NCBI GenBank assembly: GCA_013336165.1
Contig: JAAXUF010000003.1
Coordinates: 124,001-188,000, forward strand
Direction: 5' to 3'
Length of the DNA stretch: 64,000 nucleotides
Source of the DNA: Coriobacteriia bacterium
GTDB lineage: Bacteria > Actinomycetota > Coriobacteriia > Anaerosomatales > JAAXUF01
The notes beneath the pieces are model-generated. The model did no database searches. It was not told the origin of the DNA and saw nothing but the letters and a program-made list of their open reading frames with translations. Shown here in pieces: positions 34,102 to 43,128 of the stretch. Both the position numbers and the translations under genes were made by a program. Numbering within the stretch: position 1 is the first letter of the stretch; every line of letters starts with the position of its first letter.

Positions 34102-35471
34102 CAGATGCACTCCTGCCTTTCGCAGCAAGAAACGGTGGTCATCGAAGCGTTGGTCTCGGCGACAGCCCTACCCCAGGTGGGGTGAAGGCGCGTGCCGCAC
34201 GTGTTGGTGAGCTGGTAGGAGCAAAACGGAATAAGCCTGCCGTCCTCCATAGCCACAGACATGGAACACTCCCTGATGCGGGCGAGGTCGAAGTTCATGA
34301 CATCCATGTAGTTCATCACGACGACGGAGAGTCCGCCCTGCGAGGAAAGACCCTTCTTGGCGAGCAGATCGTAGAAGACAGACCCTTGCGGACTCGCGGG
34401 GTCATAGTCTTCGACGTACTCGTCCACCGACAACATGCGCGTCACGGGGAGGAATGTCCCGTCCTCCGGAACCAGAAGTGTACCCGTCGTGCATAGAGGA
34501 TGCGAGGTGCTCAAGGGCCACAGGTCGTAGGGCTCGAGCAGCCCATGGCTTTGCTCGGCGAGCATGAAGACGACATCACCCATGTTGATGGGGACGACCT
34601 CTTCGGGCTCAAACCTGCCCGACGTGAATGCGGGCTGGAAAGCAACTCCGACGACCACGTCCGCATTCGCGAGGGCGAAGTCGAGCACGGCCCCCACCTG
34701 GTCATGGTTGACGCCGAAGACGACGGCCATAGCCAGCACGACCTGCACACCAGCCTCGCGGCATCGCTCGATTGCTGCGAGCTTGGTGGAGAGGAGCGCA
34801 CGTCCGCGAATCGTCTCGTAGACGTCGTCGGTGAGTCCGTCGAACTGCAGGTAGACGCCGCTAATACCGGAGTCCCTCAGACTCTCGATGTAGCCCGGCT
34901 CGGCGGCGATCCTGACGCCGTTGCTGTTCACCTCAATGGCCTCAAAACCAATGTGCCGACCCATCCTCACAATCTCGGCGAGTTCGTCGCGGACCGTGGG
35001 CTCGCCGCCTGTGAGCTGGATGCTCGTCTCCGGTCCGGTTCGGGCCATAGCACCCGCGAACATCGAGCGAAGCGTCTCCATACTGGGGTCGGCAGGGGCT
35101 ACCCCGGCCGAGACGAAACAGACAGGGCATCTCAGGTTGCACCGCTGCGTGACCTCGATCTCCACCAAAGTGGAGTGGCGCGCATGCGAGGTGCACAGCC
35201 CGCAACCGGTTGGACACGGCCGGGTCTGTGGTTGCACAACCCTCGGTGCGACGCCGGGCAACGCAAACCCTTCCACCCAGCGATAGTGCTTCACATCCGG
35301 CCATAGGTAGACATCGAAAGACCCGTGCTCGGGACACGATTTCTTCAGATACACGCGGCCATCGCGCTCGACCACGCTTGCTTGGACAACGGTGAGACAC
35401 ACCGGGCACAGGCTCTTGGTGACAGAGATGGTCGTCTCGCCTTGAATGTCTCGCACAGCAGCCGTCTCCAT
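34101..35471 (-). CDS. COG1964-type radical SAM protein
   Basis: A 456-residue radical SAM enzyme. An N-terminal zinc or cluster site (Cys22, Cys25, Cys46, His49 in SLCPVC and SCPEHG) precedes a second Cys set (PCPTGCGLC, about 86-93) and the radical SAM motif CNLRCPVC (Cys111, 115, 118). This layout is that of COG1964, which includes archaeal tetraether synthase (Tes/MJ0619). Bacterial members are mostly uncharacterised. The C-terminus is also Cys-rich (FCSYQLTNTCG and CCERQEC). It lies 3 bases after nothing but the mobA-like stop side and is co-transcribed. Confidence 0.85.
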   Translation of the reverse strand: METAAVRDIQGETTISVTKSLCPVCLTVVQASVVERDGRVYLKKSCPEHGSFDVYLWPDVKHYRWVEGFALPGVAPRVVQPQTRPCPTGCGLCTSHARHSTLVEIEVTQRCNLRCPVCFVSAGVAPADPSMETLRSMFAGAMARTGPETSIQLTGGEPTVRDELAEIVRMGRHIGFEAIEVNSNGVRIAAEPGYIESLRDSGISGVYLQFDGLTDDVYETIRGRALLSTKLAAIERCREAGVQVVLAMAVVFGVNHDQVGAVLDFALANADVVVGVAFQPAFTSGRFEPEEVVPINMGDVVFMLAEQSHGLLEPYDLWPLSTSHPLCTTGTLLVPEDGTFLPVTRMLSVDEYVEDYDPASPQGSVFYDLLAKKGLSSQGGLSVVVMNYMDVMNFDLARIRECSMSVAMEDGRLIPFCSYQLTNTCGTRLHPTWGRAVAETNASMTTVSCCERQECI

Positions 35472-35474
35472 GTC

Positions 35475-36215
35475 CTATCCCACCTGATCGCACAAAGGAC
35501 TCGAATCGGCCACGAGGGCGAGATCCTTTGAGAAGAGGTACATCATCTCATCGTCGGTCAGCACGGCGGAACAACTCGCAAGGAGTTCGGCTGCCTTGAG
35601 TTCTTCGGGCGTGTTCGCGTTCACGAAAACTGAAAGATCCATGCCAAGTCCGTCGAGCAGATCGGCGCCGTACGTCACCATGTTCACGTTCGGGTACCAG
35701 GAGTCCGCTCGCTTCCTGCCTTCGCCAAGTGCGTCTCGCACGGCATCCCGGCAGACGTCCTTTCGGTACACCGCGTGGAACGGCTCATGCCCGGATGCCG
35801 TGAGGGGAACAACGGCATCCGCACCCGTCCGGCACATCAGCTGCAACTCAGCTATGAGCAGCGACGAACTCACAAAGGCCATGTCACACGCAAGCACACA
35901 GACCAACTCGTGATGAGCGACGGAAAACGCCGTGAAAAGACCACCCAAGGCTCCGCGCCCGGGGAGGAGATCGGGGAACACCTTTAGCCCCAGGTAGGCG
36001 AAGCTCTCGGGTGAGTTGCTGGTGATGAGGATCTCGTCGGCAACCGGCGATACCCGCTCGATCACCCGCTCGATCATCGGGCGCCCGAGGAACGGCACCA
36101 AGGCCTTGTCCGTGCCCATGCGACGCGACTCGCCCCCGGCCTGAATCACCACGCTCACGCGTGAGCAGTCTCTCCCGCAGCCCGGACCACAGTTGCGTGC
36201 TTTGCGCGCGCTCAC
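35475..36215 (-). CDS. MobA-like molybdenum cofactor guanylyltransferase
   Basis: A 246-residue nucleotidyltransferase with the MobA pattern VVIQAGGESRRMGTDKALVPFLG, LACDMAFVSSSL and HEPFHAVYRKD. MobA attaches GMP to molybdopterin, giving the bis-MGD form used by the DMSO-reductase family, so it fits an operon with two such enzymes. It starts at GTG 36215, overlapping the upstream stop by 4 bases, which gives an odd N-terminal Cys set (NCGPGCGRDC). A GTG at 36158 would remove that extension. The C-terminal 60 residues may be an added domain. Confidence 0.85.
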   Translation of the reverse strand: MSARKARNCGPGCGRDCSRVSVVIQAGGESRRMGTDKALVPFLGRPMIERVIERVSPVADEILITSNSPESFAYLGLKVFPDLLPGRGALGGLFTAFSVAHHELVCVLACDMAFVSSSLLIAELQLMCRTGADAVVPLTASGHEPFHAVYRKDVCRDAVRDALGEGRKRADSWYPNVNMVTYGADLLDGLGMDLSVFVNANTPEELKAAELLASCSAVLTDDEMMYLFSKDLALVADSSPLCDQVG

Positions 36216-37066
36216 CGGTCCTGCATCTCCCTCGGGTCGTGCTCCGAGTTAGGAGGCGTCGAGATCACGACACCGTGGACATCGAGCCACCAAAGCGTAT
36301 GCCTAGGAACGTGCAACGCGGGCTGGTGCGCTCCCGCGTAGCCCAGCGCACGGATGAGTGACGCCGCATGCGCGAGATCGGTCGTGTCGTCGATGTCGGC
36401 TACCGGCCCGAGACATGCCACAGGTATATTCTTCTCGGCGGCCTTGGCGATGTAGCCGTCCAGCGCTGCTCTGCCCATCAGGTTGTAGTAGACGCCTGTG
36501 GAATCCATAGGAGTCGTGTCGGTATAGCCGATGAGGGAAACGCCGCATTCCTGGCAGGGTGCCTGGACGAATCCCCCCACTTCCGAGTAGGACGAGAAGT
36601 AGTCGAGCCACTGGAATGCCGAGACGATATGGCTCGGGGGCATCTGCGGCAAGTCCCCGCCCACCGCCACGACCGAGGAATAGCCGGCGGCGAACAGCTG
36701 GGCGAATGCATCGTCGAAATGCTCGTCGAATGTCTTGCCCGAATCGATCATGTAGTTGATTGGCGCGGGCCACGGGCCGCCCTCATCGAAGACCTTCTCA
36801 AGGTGCGGCTGGTGTTCTGCGGGGCTGGTGCTCACGAAGAGGTCGTAACGGCGTTGTGCGCCGTCCGTCTCGGCGGCTGCGGCCGCGGAGAGATCGGCAA
36901 GTGCCGCGAAAGAGATCTCGGCCATGTCCAGCAGGCAGTGCTTGAAGAAGTCTGCAGCCTCTTCGGGCGTGAAGATCCCGCCCCGCGCCTCGGTGAGCCT
37001 GGTCTTCACGACCCCGGGCAGCGGGGCCTTGGCGAAGAGCAGCAGGGCGTGTTTCTTGTCAGGCAT
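36212..37066 (-). CDS. TIGR04282-type transferase (rSAM/selenodomain-associated, DUF2064)
   Basis: A 284-residue GT-A-fold protein, related to CofC and glycosyltransferases: LLLFAKAPLPGVVKTRL at the N-terminus (nucleotide site), VVAVGGDLPQMPPSHI in the middle and DIDDTTDLAHA near the end. TIGR04282 is described as a transferase associated with ArsS-type radical SAM proteins, and the ArsS-like gene is indeed in this operon. Its product is unknown. The ATG at 37066 overlaps the second Moco gene by 8 bases. Confidence 0.82.
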   Translation of the reverse strand: MPDKKHALLLFAKAPLPGVVKTRLTEARGGIFTPEEAADFFKHCLLDMAEISFAALADLSAAAAAETDGAQRRYDLFVSTSPAEHQPHLEKVFDEGGPWPAPINYMIDSGKTFDEHFDDAFAQLFAAGYSSVVAVGGDLPQMPPSHIVSAFQWLDYFSSYSEVGGFVQAPCQECGVSLIGYTDTTPMDSTGVYYNLMGRAALDGYIAKAAEKNIPVACLGPVADIDDTTDLAHAASLIRALGYAGAHQPALHVPRHTLWWLDVHGVVISTPPNSEHDPREMQDR

Positions 37067-39296
37067 AGTGATATTCGCATCCTTCGCTTCTGGTGGCCGT
37101 CTTCTTGTCATGTGTAACGGGAAAGATTCTGCAAGGGATCCCATTGTAAGTCCATGTGCCGATGAGAGGATCGGAGCCGTCGAGGTCGGAGTTGGTGAGC
37201 ACGTTGGCGTTTGAGATCCACGCTCCCCCGAGGTCTGGTTCCACCGGTGGAGCGTCGGGGTACCACCATCCGTACTCCGTGCTGACGACATCCGATGTCA
37301 TCTCGGTGATCTTCGCCAGGAAGCGTGCCTTGCCGCGCCCGGTTTCCACCTCGATCGCATCACCGTCGGAGATCTCGTAGCGCTTCGCAGTCGTTGCGTT
37401 CATCTCGGCGAGAGGGTTGGTATGGAGTTTCGAAAGCGAGGCGATCTGATGATATGAAGAAGCATAGAAAGGCTGCTTGCGCGCTCCAGTGATCAGGGTG
37501 AGCGGGAAGCTCTGGTTCACGTCGAGCGTGGGCTTCGGGGTGGGCAGCGGTTCATAGCCGAGCGCCTCGAGAGTGTCGGAATACAGCTCGACCTTGCCGC
37601 TCGCTGTTGCGAATCCGCACCTGTCTCCCGTAGCGGGATCGACGTCGTCGTGCTTGAAGTATCCCGGCGCGACGTGATAGAGGCCCGTTCGACAGAACTC
37701 CGCGAAGGTTGTGCCTGCCGAGACAAGCGTGGCCGAGATGCTGTCGGCTTGCGTCTCCCAAGGCCAGAACTCGTCTTGGCCGAGGCGAAGGCCCAGCTCT
37801 CTCCAGAAGAAGTAGTCGGCCTTTCGCTCGTAGTAGGGCGCGACCGCCGCGTCACCCCCATACGCGATGTTGGACGTACCGGCGTGAGTCTGGAAGAGCG
37901 GGCGCTCGAGACCACCGGCCGCCGGAAGAATGTAGTCAGCAAGCATCGCAGTCGAGGTCTTGTAGTACTCAAGCGCCACCAGGAGATCCAGACCCGAAAG
38001 TGCGGCGTGAATCTTATCCGTATCGGCCTGCGTCAGCAAAGGATTCGACCCCATGACGATCATCGCCCGCACGGGATACGGGTCGCCCTCGAGCATCGCC
38101 CGCCATACGAGATCGGGATGAGCGGAGGTGAGGTAGCGCATCGGAAGACGCTTTCCCGCACGCATCGTGAGTTCGTTCACGCGGTCGTAGCCTTCCGGCG
38201 TCTGCAGAATTAGCTGCCCGCTGTTCAGATGGGCATCTCGGCAGGACTGCGACATGAGGTCGGAAAGCTCCAGATCGACCTCGGGCGTAAAGTCGGGCAT
38301 CTCGGCCACGACCGAGGACCCGGGGCGGTCGACATTCCCGGTGATCGCGCGCAGGATCGCAAGCGCGCGATGGGTGGGCGGCGTGTTCGGGCCGAGCTGG
38401 TCGATACCCCGGCCGGAGACCAGCGCCGACGCGGGGCTTTCTGCGAAGATGCGGGCCGCACGCTCGATGTCGGAAGCGGCAACACCGGTGACGTACGAGA
38501 CAGCGGCGGGAGTGAAGGGCGCCACATGGGCGCGCAGCTCTTCAAAGCCGTGGCACCACTCCTCCACAAACGGGCGGTCGAAGAGGTTCTCGGCGATGAT
38601 GACATGGATGAGCCCGAGCGCGAGCGTGCAATCGGTGCCCGGCCAGGGGGCCAGCCACAGATCCGCGCGCATGGCCGTGCGAGTCTTCCTGGGATCGACC
38701 ACGATCAGCGGCTTCTCCCCCGCCGAGAACTCGCGGATCGCCCGCCAGAACGCCGAGTTGTCGGACTCGGCAGGGTTGGTGCCCCAGAGCACGAGAGCGC
38801 CGGTGACCTCCGGGTTGAAGTCGGCCTCGATCGGCCAGCCGAACGTGAGCGTATTCATCCAGATGCCGGGGTTCCAGCAGATCTGGCCGATGCCGACGTT
38901 GTTGGGGCTGCCGAACAGGTTCATGAAGCGATGCAGCGGCCAGTAGGTCGCATGCGGCCCCCCGATGGAGGTCGCAAGCGTCTCAGGACCGAACCTCTTG
39001 GCAAGGCCGGCGAGTCTGGCCGCGATGTCGTCTAATGCAGCTTCCCACGTGACGCGCTCCCACTCTCCGCTTCCGCGCGCACCTACACGCCTCAAGGGAT
39101 AGTTGACGCGGTCGGGATGATCGAGAATCTCGACGGTCGCGCGCCAGCGCGCACAGCCCTTCTGAATGCGCGGGTCGTAGGGAAAGCGGGACGGGTCCGG
39201 CTCAACCGATACCACCCGCCCGTCCTCAACGGTCGCCGTCAATGCGCAGAGATAGCCGCAGAACCGGCAGTTCGTGGGAGCGGTCGTCACGGCCAT
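37059..39296 (-). CDS. Molybdopterin oxidoreductase B (acetylene hydratase/dehydroxylase-like)
   Basis: A 745-residue DMSO-reductase-superfamily catalytic subunit. The N-terminal cluster motif is CRFCGYLC (Cys10, 13, 17) with a fourth Cys in KGCARW. The region RFMNLFGSPNNVGIGQICWNP aligns with the acetylene hydratase stretch containing the metal-ligating Cys, so Cys probably binds Mo or W. There is no Tat signal, so it is cytoplasmic. It is about 35-40% similar by eye to enzyme A of the same operon. It abuts the CCG-domain gene with no gap. Substrate unknown. Confidence 0.9.
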   Translation of the reverse strand: MAVTTAPTNCRFCGYLCALTATVEDGRVVSVEPDPSRFPYDPRIQKGCARWRATVEILDHPDRVNYPLRRVGARGSGEWERVTWEAALDDIAARLAGLAKRFGPETLATSIGGPHATYWPLHRFMNLFGSPNNVGIGQICWNPGIWMNTLTFGWPIEADFNPEVTGALVLWGTNPAESDNSAFWRAIREFSAGEKPLIVVDPRKTRTAMRADLWLAPWPGTDCTLALGLIHVIIAENLFDRPFVEEWCHGFEELRAHVAPFTPAAVSYVTGVAASDIERAARIFAESPASALVSGRGIDQLGPNTPPTHRALAILRAITGNVDRPGSSVVAEMPDFTPEVDLELSDLMSQSCRDAHLNSGQLILQTPEGYDRVNELTMRAGKRLPMRYLTSAHPDLVWRAMLEGDPYPVRAMIVMGSNPLLTQADTDKIHAALSGLDLLVALEYYKTSTAMLADYILPAAGGLERPLFQTHAGTSNIAYGGDAAVAPYYERKADYFFWRELGLRLGQDEFWPWETQADSISATLVSAGTTFAEFCRTGLYHVAPGYFKHDDVDPATGDRCGFATASGKVELYSDTLEALGYEPLPTPKPTLDVNQSFPLTLITGARKQPFYASSYHQIASLSKLHTNPLAEMNATTAKRYEISDGDAIEVETGRGKARFLAKITEMTSDVVSTEYGWWYPDAPPVEPDLGGAWISNANVLTNSDLDGSDPLIGTWTYNGIPCRIFPVTHDKKTATRSEGCEYHYA

Positions 39297-40484
39297 CTAG
39301 GCCACGCTCCCTTCACACAGCTGGTCCGCCGTTGAACAGCCGGAAGCCGCCCATCCCGTGAAACACTGCGCCTGCGACAGGCGCTCGAATACGGATTCGC
39401 CCTGTTCACCCGCGAAGAGCGCCTCAAGGCTGGCCCGAACACCCGCCCATTCGATTCTGGTCCCGAAGAAGGCCTCCAGATAATGGAGAACCTCTCCCGG
39501 CTCGGAGTGCTTGGACAGCAGATACCCGCATGTCACACATGGAATCACGAGGTGATCGGCGCCGGTGGATCGGAATTCGTCGATTCGGGTGCGCCCGCGG
39601 GCCTCGTAGAGATCCGGGTCGACCGCCGAGACCATACCGCCGGAACCGCAGCACATCGTGTTCGCGTGGTGATGCTCCATCTCGACGAGTTCGCAGTCCG
39701 AAAGAATCGCCCTGACGTCGTCACCAAAGAGCCCGCATCTGTCGCGGCACGAATCGTGAACCGTCACGCGCCCGAAGTCTGCGATCCGTGCGCCCAACTG
39801 CCTCATGACCGCAGATAGGGGGACGACTTCGATGCCGCCCAATCGGCCATCGAGCTCAGCTTGGCAACCGGGGCAGGCCGTGATGACCTTCGTCGCCCCG
39901 GTCGCCGAGAAGAGCTCGGCCATGTGCTCGCGGAGCTTCTCGGCGCGGTCGGCGAGGCCGAGGCTGATGAGCGGGCTTCCGCAGCACAGGTCGGAGATCG
40001 AGACGCGCACGCCCTGCTCGGCAAGCCATTCGCACGTGCGGCGGGTGAGTTCGGGCGCATAGGTTGCCATAATGCAGCCGGGGAAGAAGACGGCCTCGCA
40101 GGACTCTCGGGTCAGATCGTGAAACGAGATCCCGTAGTCGTCGCGGTAGACGCTGAAGAGGTTAAAGTCGTGGTCGACGGCCACCGTCTCGAAGCCTTCC
40201 GTGGATAGCACGCTGTCGAGCGCCAGACTTTCCCTAGCCGCCGTCATGACCTGGTGCGCGTCAACATCGACGGGACAGTCAACGCAGCACAACCCGCACA
40301 GAGCGCACCGCAGCACGGTGTCGACGACGGTCTGATCGGCATCCGGAGACAGAATGCCACCGGCGACCGCGCTCATGCTCAGACCCGCATCGCCGAGGAT
40401 GTCGCATGTTCTGGTGCAGGTGCCACACCGCAAGCAGTTTGCAGCCGCGTCGCTCAGACGAGCGACGGCGTTTTCGCGGCTCAT
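39297..40484 (-). CDS. CCG-domain Fe-S oxidoreductase (HdrB/GlpC-like), copy 2
   Basis: A 395-residue electron carrier. The N-terminus has two [4Fe-4S] motifs (CLRCGTCTRTC and CALCGLCCVDCP). Two CCG domains follow: FFPGCIM then LCCGSPLI and CPGC, and VHDSCRDRC then MCCGSGG and CVTC. These bind the cofactor type found in HdrB, GlpC and LutA. The ATG shares one base with the previous stop (TGATG). The adjacent upstream gene is a paralogue, so this pair arose by tandem duplication. Confidence 0.88.
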   Translation of the reverse strand: MSRENAVARLSDAAANCLRCGTCTRTCDILGDAGLSMSAVAGGILSPDADQTVVDTVLRCALCGLCCVDCPVDVDAHQVMTAARESLALDSVLSTEGFETVAVDHDFNLFSVYRDDYGISFHDLTRESCEAVFFPGCIMATYAPELTRRTCEWLAEQGVRVSISDLCCGSPLISLGLADRAEKLREHMAELFSATGATKVITACPGCQAELDGRLGGIEVVPLSAVMRQLGARIADFGRVTVHDSCRDRCGLFGDDVRAILSDCELVEMEHHHANTMCCGSGGMVSAVDPDLYEARGRTRIDEFRSTGADHLVIPCVTCGYLLSKHSEPGEVLHYLEAFFGTRIEWAGVRASLEALFAGEQGESVFERLSQAQCFTGWAASGCSTADQLCEGSVA

Positions 40485-41614
40485 CAGGAGTTCACTTCGC
40501 GAGCAGGTGCGCCGAGCGGCTGATCTTCCGCGGAGTCGTCCTCGTAGAGCGCGCGAAGGTTCTCGTTGACTTGGACCCAGTCGATCCACACATCGAACAC
40601 CATCTCCAGGTAATGCAGCACCTCACCGGCGCGCGCTGCGTCATTGAGACGGTGGGCGCAGTTCACGCATGCGGTCACGAGGTGCTCGGCTCCGACGGCC
40701 TCGAATTCGGCCATGCGGACACGCGCGAGATCGGCGCAGCGCTGCGGATCAGCCGAGGAGACCAGTCCTCCCGATCCGCAGCAAAGGGTACAAGCCCCCG
40801 AATGCTCCATTTCGACAAGTTCGTAGCCGGAGAGAATGTCGCGTACGTCATTGCCGATCGTGAGATCGAACCTGTCCGGGCAGGAATCGTGCACGGTGAG
40901 GCGCTCGGATCCCGAGACCCGCATGCGAGCATCCTTGAGAAGCGACGAAAGCGACACGACCTCCACGTCGCCAAGCCGCCCCTTGAGCTGGTAGAAGCAG
41001 TTGGGGCATGAGGTGACGACCCGCGAGGCGCCCGTCGTCGCAAGTTCTTCCATCAGATTCGCAAGGCACTCCACTGAGCGCGCAGGAAGTCCGGCAAACG
41101 TGAGCGCAGCGCCACAGCACGAATCGATGACGCCCACTGTCGTATCCCGCCGCTCAAGCCACCCGTGTACACGGCGCACAAGCTCGGGAGAGTACGCAGA
41201 CAACGCGCAGCCCGGGAAGAAGACGGTGTCGCATCGCTCGCGCGCGAGATCCTCAAACGAGATCGAGAAGCGTCGCTTGTAGTCGATGAATGCGTTGAAA
41301 TCGCAGCCGGTGAAGAGGCCCTCATACCCGAGCGACGATACGACGCCGGCTTGCACAAGCACCTCTCGCGCTGCGAGCATGATCTGTTTCGAGTTCACAC
41401 CCGAGGGGCACTCCACACAGCATCGGCCGCACAGATTGCAGCGTGAAACCACGTCCACGAGACCGCCGAAGTCTTCGGCAAGAACACGGCCGGCCACCTC
41501 CCCGATGGCCAGCCGCTCCTTACCAAGAAGGGCACAGGTATCCGTGCATATTCCGCATGAAGCACACTCATCGTGGGCGGCACTCAGGCTTTTGCGGGCA
41601 CTTTCAATACTCAT
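40484..41614 (-). CDS. CCG-domain Fe-S oxidoreductase (HdrB/GlpC-like), copy 1
   Basis: A 376-residue paralogue of the next gene with the same order: CASCGICTDTC, CNLCGRCCVECP, FFPGCAL, SCCGAAL with CPNC, VHDSCPDRF, LCCGSGG and CVNC. It could link the membrane or flavin pool to the Moco enzymes on either side. AAGGAAG lies 7 bases before the ATG. The 30-base gap to the NrfD gene is the largest in the operon. Confidence 0.88.
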   Translation of the reverse strand: MSIESARKSLSAAHDECASCGICTDTCALLGKERLAIGEVAGRVLAEDFGGLVDVVSRCNLCGRCCVECPSGVNSKQIMLAAREVLVQAGVVSSLGYEGLFTGCDFNAFIDYKRRFSISFEDLARERCDTVFFPGCALSAYSPELVRRVHGWLERRDTTVGVIDSCCGAALTFAGLPARSVECLANLMEELATTGASRVVTSCPNCFYQLKGRLGDVEVVSLSSLLKDARMRVSGSERLTVHDSCPDRFDLTIGNDVRDILSGYELVEMEHSGACTLCCGSGGLVSSADPQRCADLARVRMAEFEAVGAEHLVTACVNCAHRLNDAARAGEVLHYLEMVFDVWIDWVQVNENLRALYEDDSAEDQPLGAPAREVNS

Positions 41615-41644
41615 TGCGGACTTCCTTGCGTGCCGGACATAAAC

Positions 41645-42571
41645 TTACTCCCACGCCTCCATGAACGCCTCGTCACCCTTGGGCAACCGCTCCCAGTAGC
41701 ACTCCTCACCTGTGAAAAGGCGCCGGTCATCAGAATAGACAACCAAGAAGCGCAAGAAGATTCCGCCGATGATGGCGAGAACCGGAGCGAGCAGGCCAGC
41801 TGCAGCGCCGCCGAGAGCGTAGAGCCCGAGCGGCAGCACAAGCCCGACAAACACGAGCCCGCCCCAGAACGATGCCGAAAAAGAACCCGAGAGCCACCGT
41901 GAAGCGGCCCGCTTTGCGGTGGGGTTCGAGGACGTGTACATCATGATGACATAGAGCAGGATCACGATCAGTTCGAAGACGACGAGAACGATATCGAGCG
42001 TGTGCAGGGCCTCATGCACTGAGGCAACCTCCTCGGCAGTTCCGGCAAACGGCCAGATACCTGCCAGAAGTGAGTCCGCAGCCGCACCCGTGGACAACCC
42101 TGAGACCGTGAAGAGCACGGGCAGCGCGGGAGTGTTCCAGAACGGGCGGGCCTTGAGGCTCGAGAGCATGATGCCCGTGTAGAGCACGACACCCGTGGCA
42201 AGCACTAGGTCGATCCCGGCCACTACCTGCTGGAGTCCCGCCATGCCACTCCACGGGAACCATCCCGTGAAGAAGCTGAAGTTGACAGCATTGACGCCGA
42301 TCAGTATCAGGAGCATCCACGCACCGAAAGTAAGAATCGCTTTCTGCGCCGAGAACACCCTCCAGAACTGCAGCGGGCGACCCAGCTCGAAGATCAGGAA
42401 GAAGCAGCCCAGCCCGACGCATGCGGCCGCCACCAGCAGTGCGAGTGCGAATACGTCACCTTTGTTGAAGAAGAGGTCGAACACGGTGGCAAGGATGGTC
42501 ATGCCGCCGCCCAAGCCCCCCAGAAACAGGTAGCTCGCGATCGGCCACGCCCAGAAGTGTTTCTCTCTCAT
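41645..42571 (-). CDS. NrfD/PsrC-family quinone-interacting membrane subunit
   Basis: A 308-residue integral membrane protein with eight or nine helices and NrfD signatures (SYLFLGGLGGGM, ELGRPLQFWRVFSAQKAILTFGAWML, GVVLYTGIMLSSLKARPFWNT). NrfD subunits exchange electrons with the quinone pool. It overlaps the Fe-S subunit gene by 4 bases, so Moco enzyme A, the Fe-S protein and NrfD form one complex. The catalytic subunit has no Tat signal, implying the complex faces the cytoplasm. Confidence 0.9.
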   Translation of the reverse strand: MREKHFWAWPIASYLFLGGLGGGMTILATVFDLFFNKGDVFALALLVAAACVGLGCFFLIFELGRPLQFWRVFSAQKAILTFGAWMLLILIGVNAVNFSFFTGWFPWSGMAGLQQVVAGIDLVLATGVVLYTGIMLSSLKARPFWNTPALPVLFTVSGLSTGAAADSLLAGIWPFAGTAEEVASVHEALHTLDIVLVVFELIVILLYVIMMYTSSNPTAKRAASRWLSGSFSASFWGGLVFVGLVLPLGLYALGGAAAGLLAPVLAIIGGIFLRFLVVYSDDRRLFTGEECYWERLPKGDEAFMEAWE

Positions 42572-43128
42572 CCCTGTCCTCCTAACCCAATGATGTAGTA
42601 GACCTGCGGATCGGTGTCGAGCTCCTCCAGGAGCCTGACCGTGGCAAGCGAGTTGACCAAACGCGAGACATCGCTATTCGGATCGTCGAGATCTCCAAAG
42701 ATGCGCGCACGCTGATGGCACGTCTTCACGCAGTGGGGCTCCTTGCCTTCCCTCACGCGGTCCTTGCAGAAGTTACACTTTGCGGCCACACCAAGTTCGT
42801 GGTTCATATGACGCGCGTTGTACGGACACGACTGGATGCAAGCCTTGCATCCGATGCACTTGGCGTCTTCGACCCACACGATGCCGTCGGCATCCTGCTG
42901 AGACGCGCCGGTCGGACACGCACCGACGCATGCCGGGTTGTCGCAGTGCATGCAGATGAGCGGCATGTGGTTCATGTGCACGTTGGGGTAGACCCCGACG
43001 GGCCCGTCTGTGAGAACCGGGTTGTAGATCATGTCGGTCGGCAGTTCGTTCCACGTCCTGCAGGCAACCGTGCACGAGTGGCACCCGATGCAGCGCCTGG
43101 TATCCATCACCATCGCGTATCTGGTCAT
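42568..43128 (-). CDS. Four-cluster Fe-S subunit (DmsB/PsrB-like)
   Basis: A 186-residue electron-transfer subunit with the usual motif order: CIGCHSCTVAC, CMHCDNPACVGACP, CIGCKACIQSCP and CNFCKDRVREGKEPHCVKTC, giving four [4Fe-4S] clusters. It passes electrons between the NrfD subunit and Moco enzyme A. The ATG at 43128 overlaps the stop of enzyme A by 4 bases. Confidence 0.93.
   Translation of the reverse strand: MTRYAMVMDTRRCIGCHSCTVACRTWNELPTDMIYNPVLTDGPVGVYPNVHMNHMPLICMHCDNPACVGACPTGASQQDADGIVWVEDAKCIGCKACIQSCPYNARHMNHELGVAAKCNFCKDRVREGKEPHCVKTCHQRARIFGDLDDPNSDVSRLVNSLATVRLLEELDTDPQVYYIIGLGGQG

Noticed and set aside
30295-37066. Assigning the operon to arsenosugar or arsinothricin biosynthesis
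   Set aside because: ArsS-like, GNAT and phosphorylase genes are suggestive, but arsM, arsR, arsL and arsenic transporters are missing in the window, so the assignment would be speculation.
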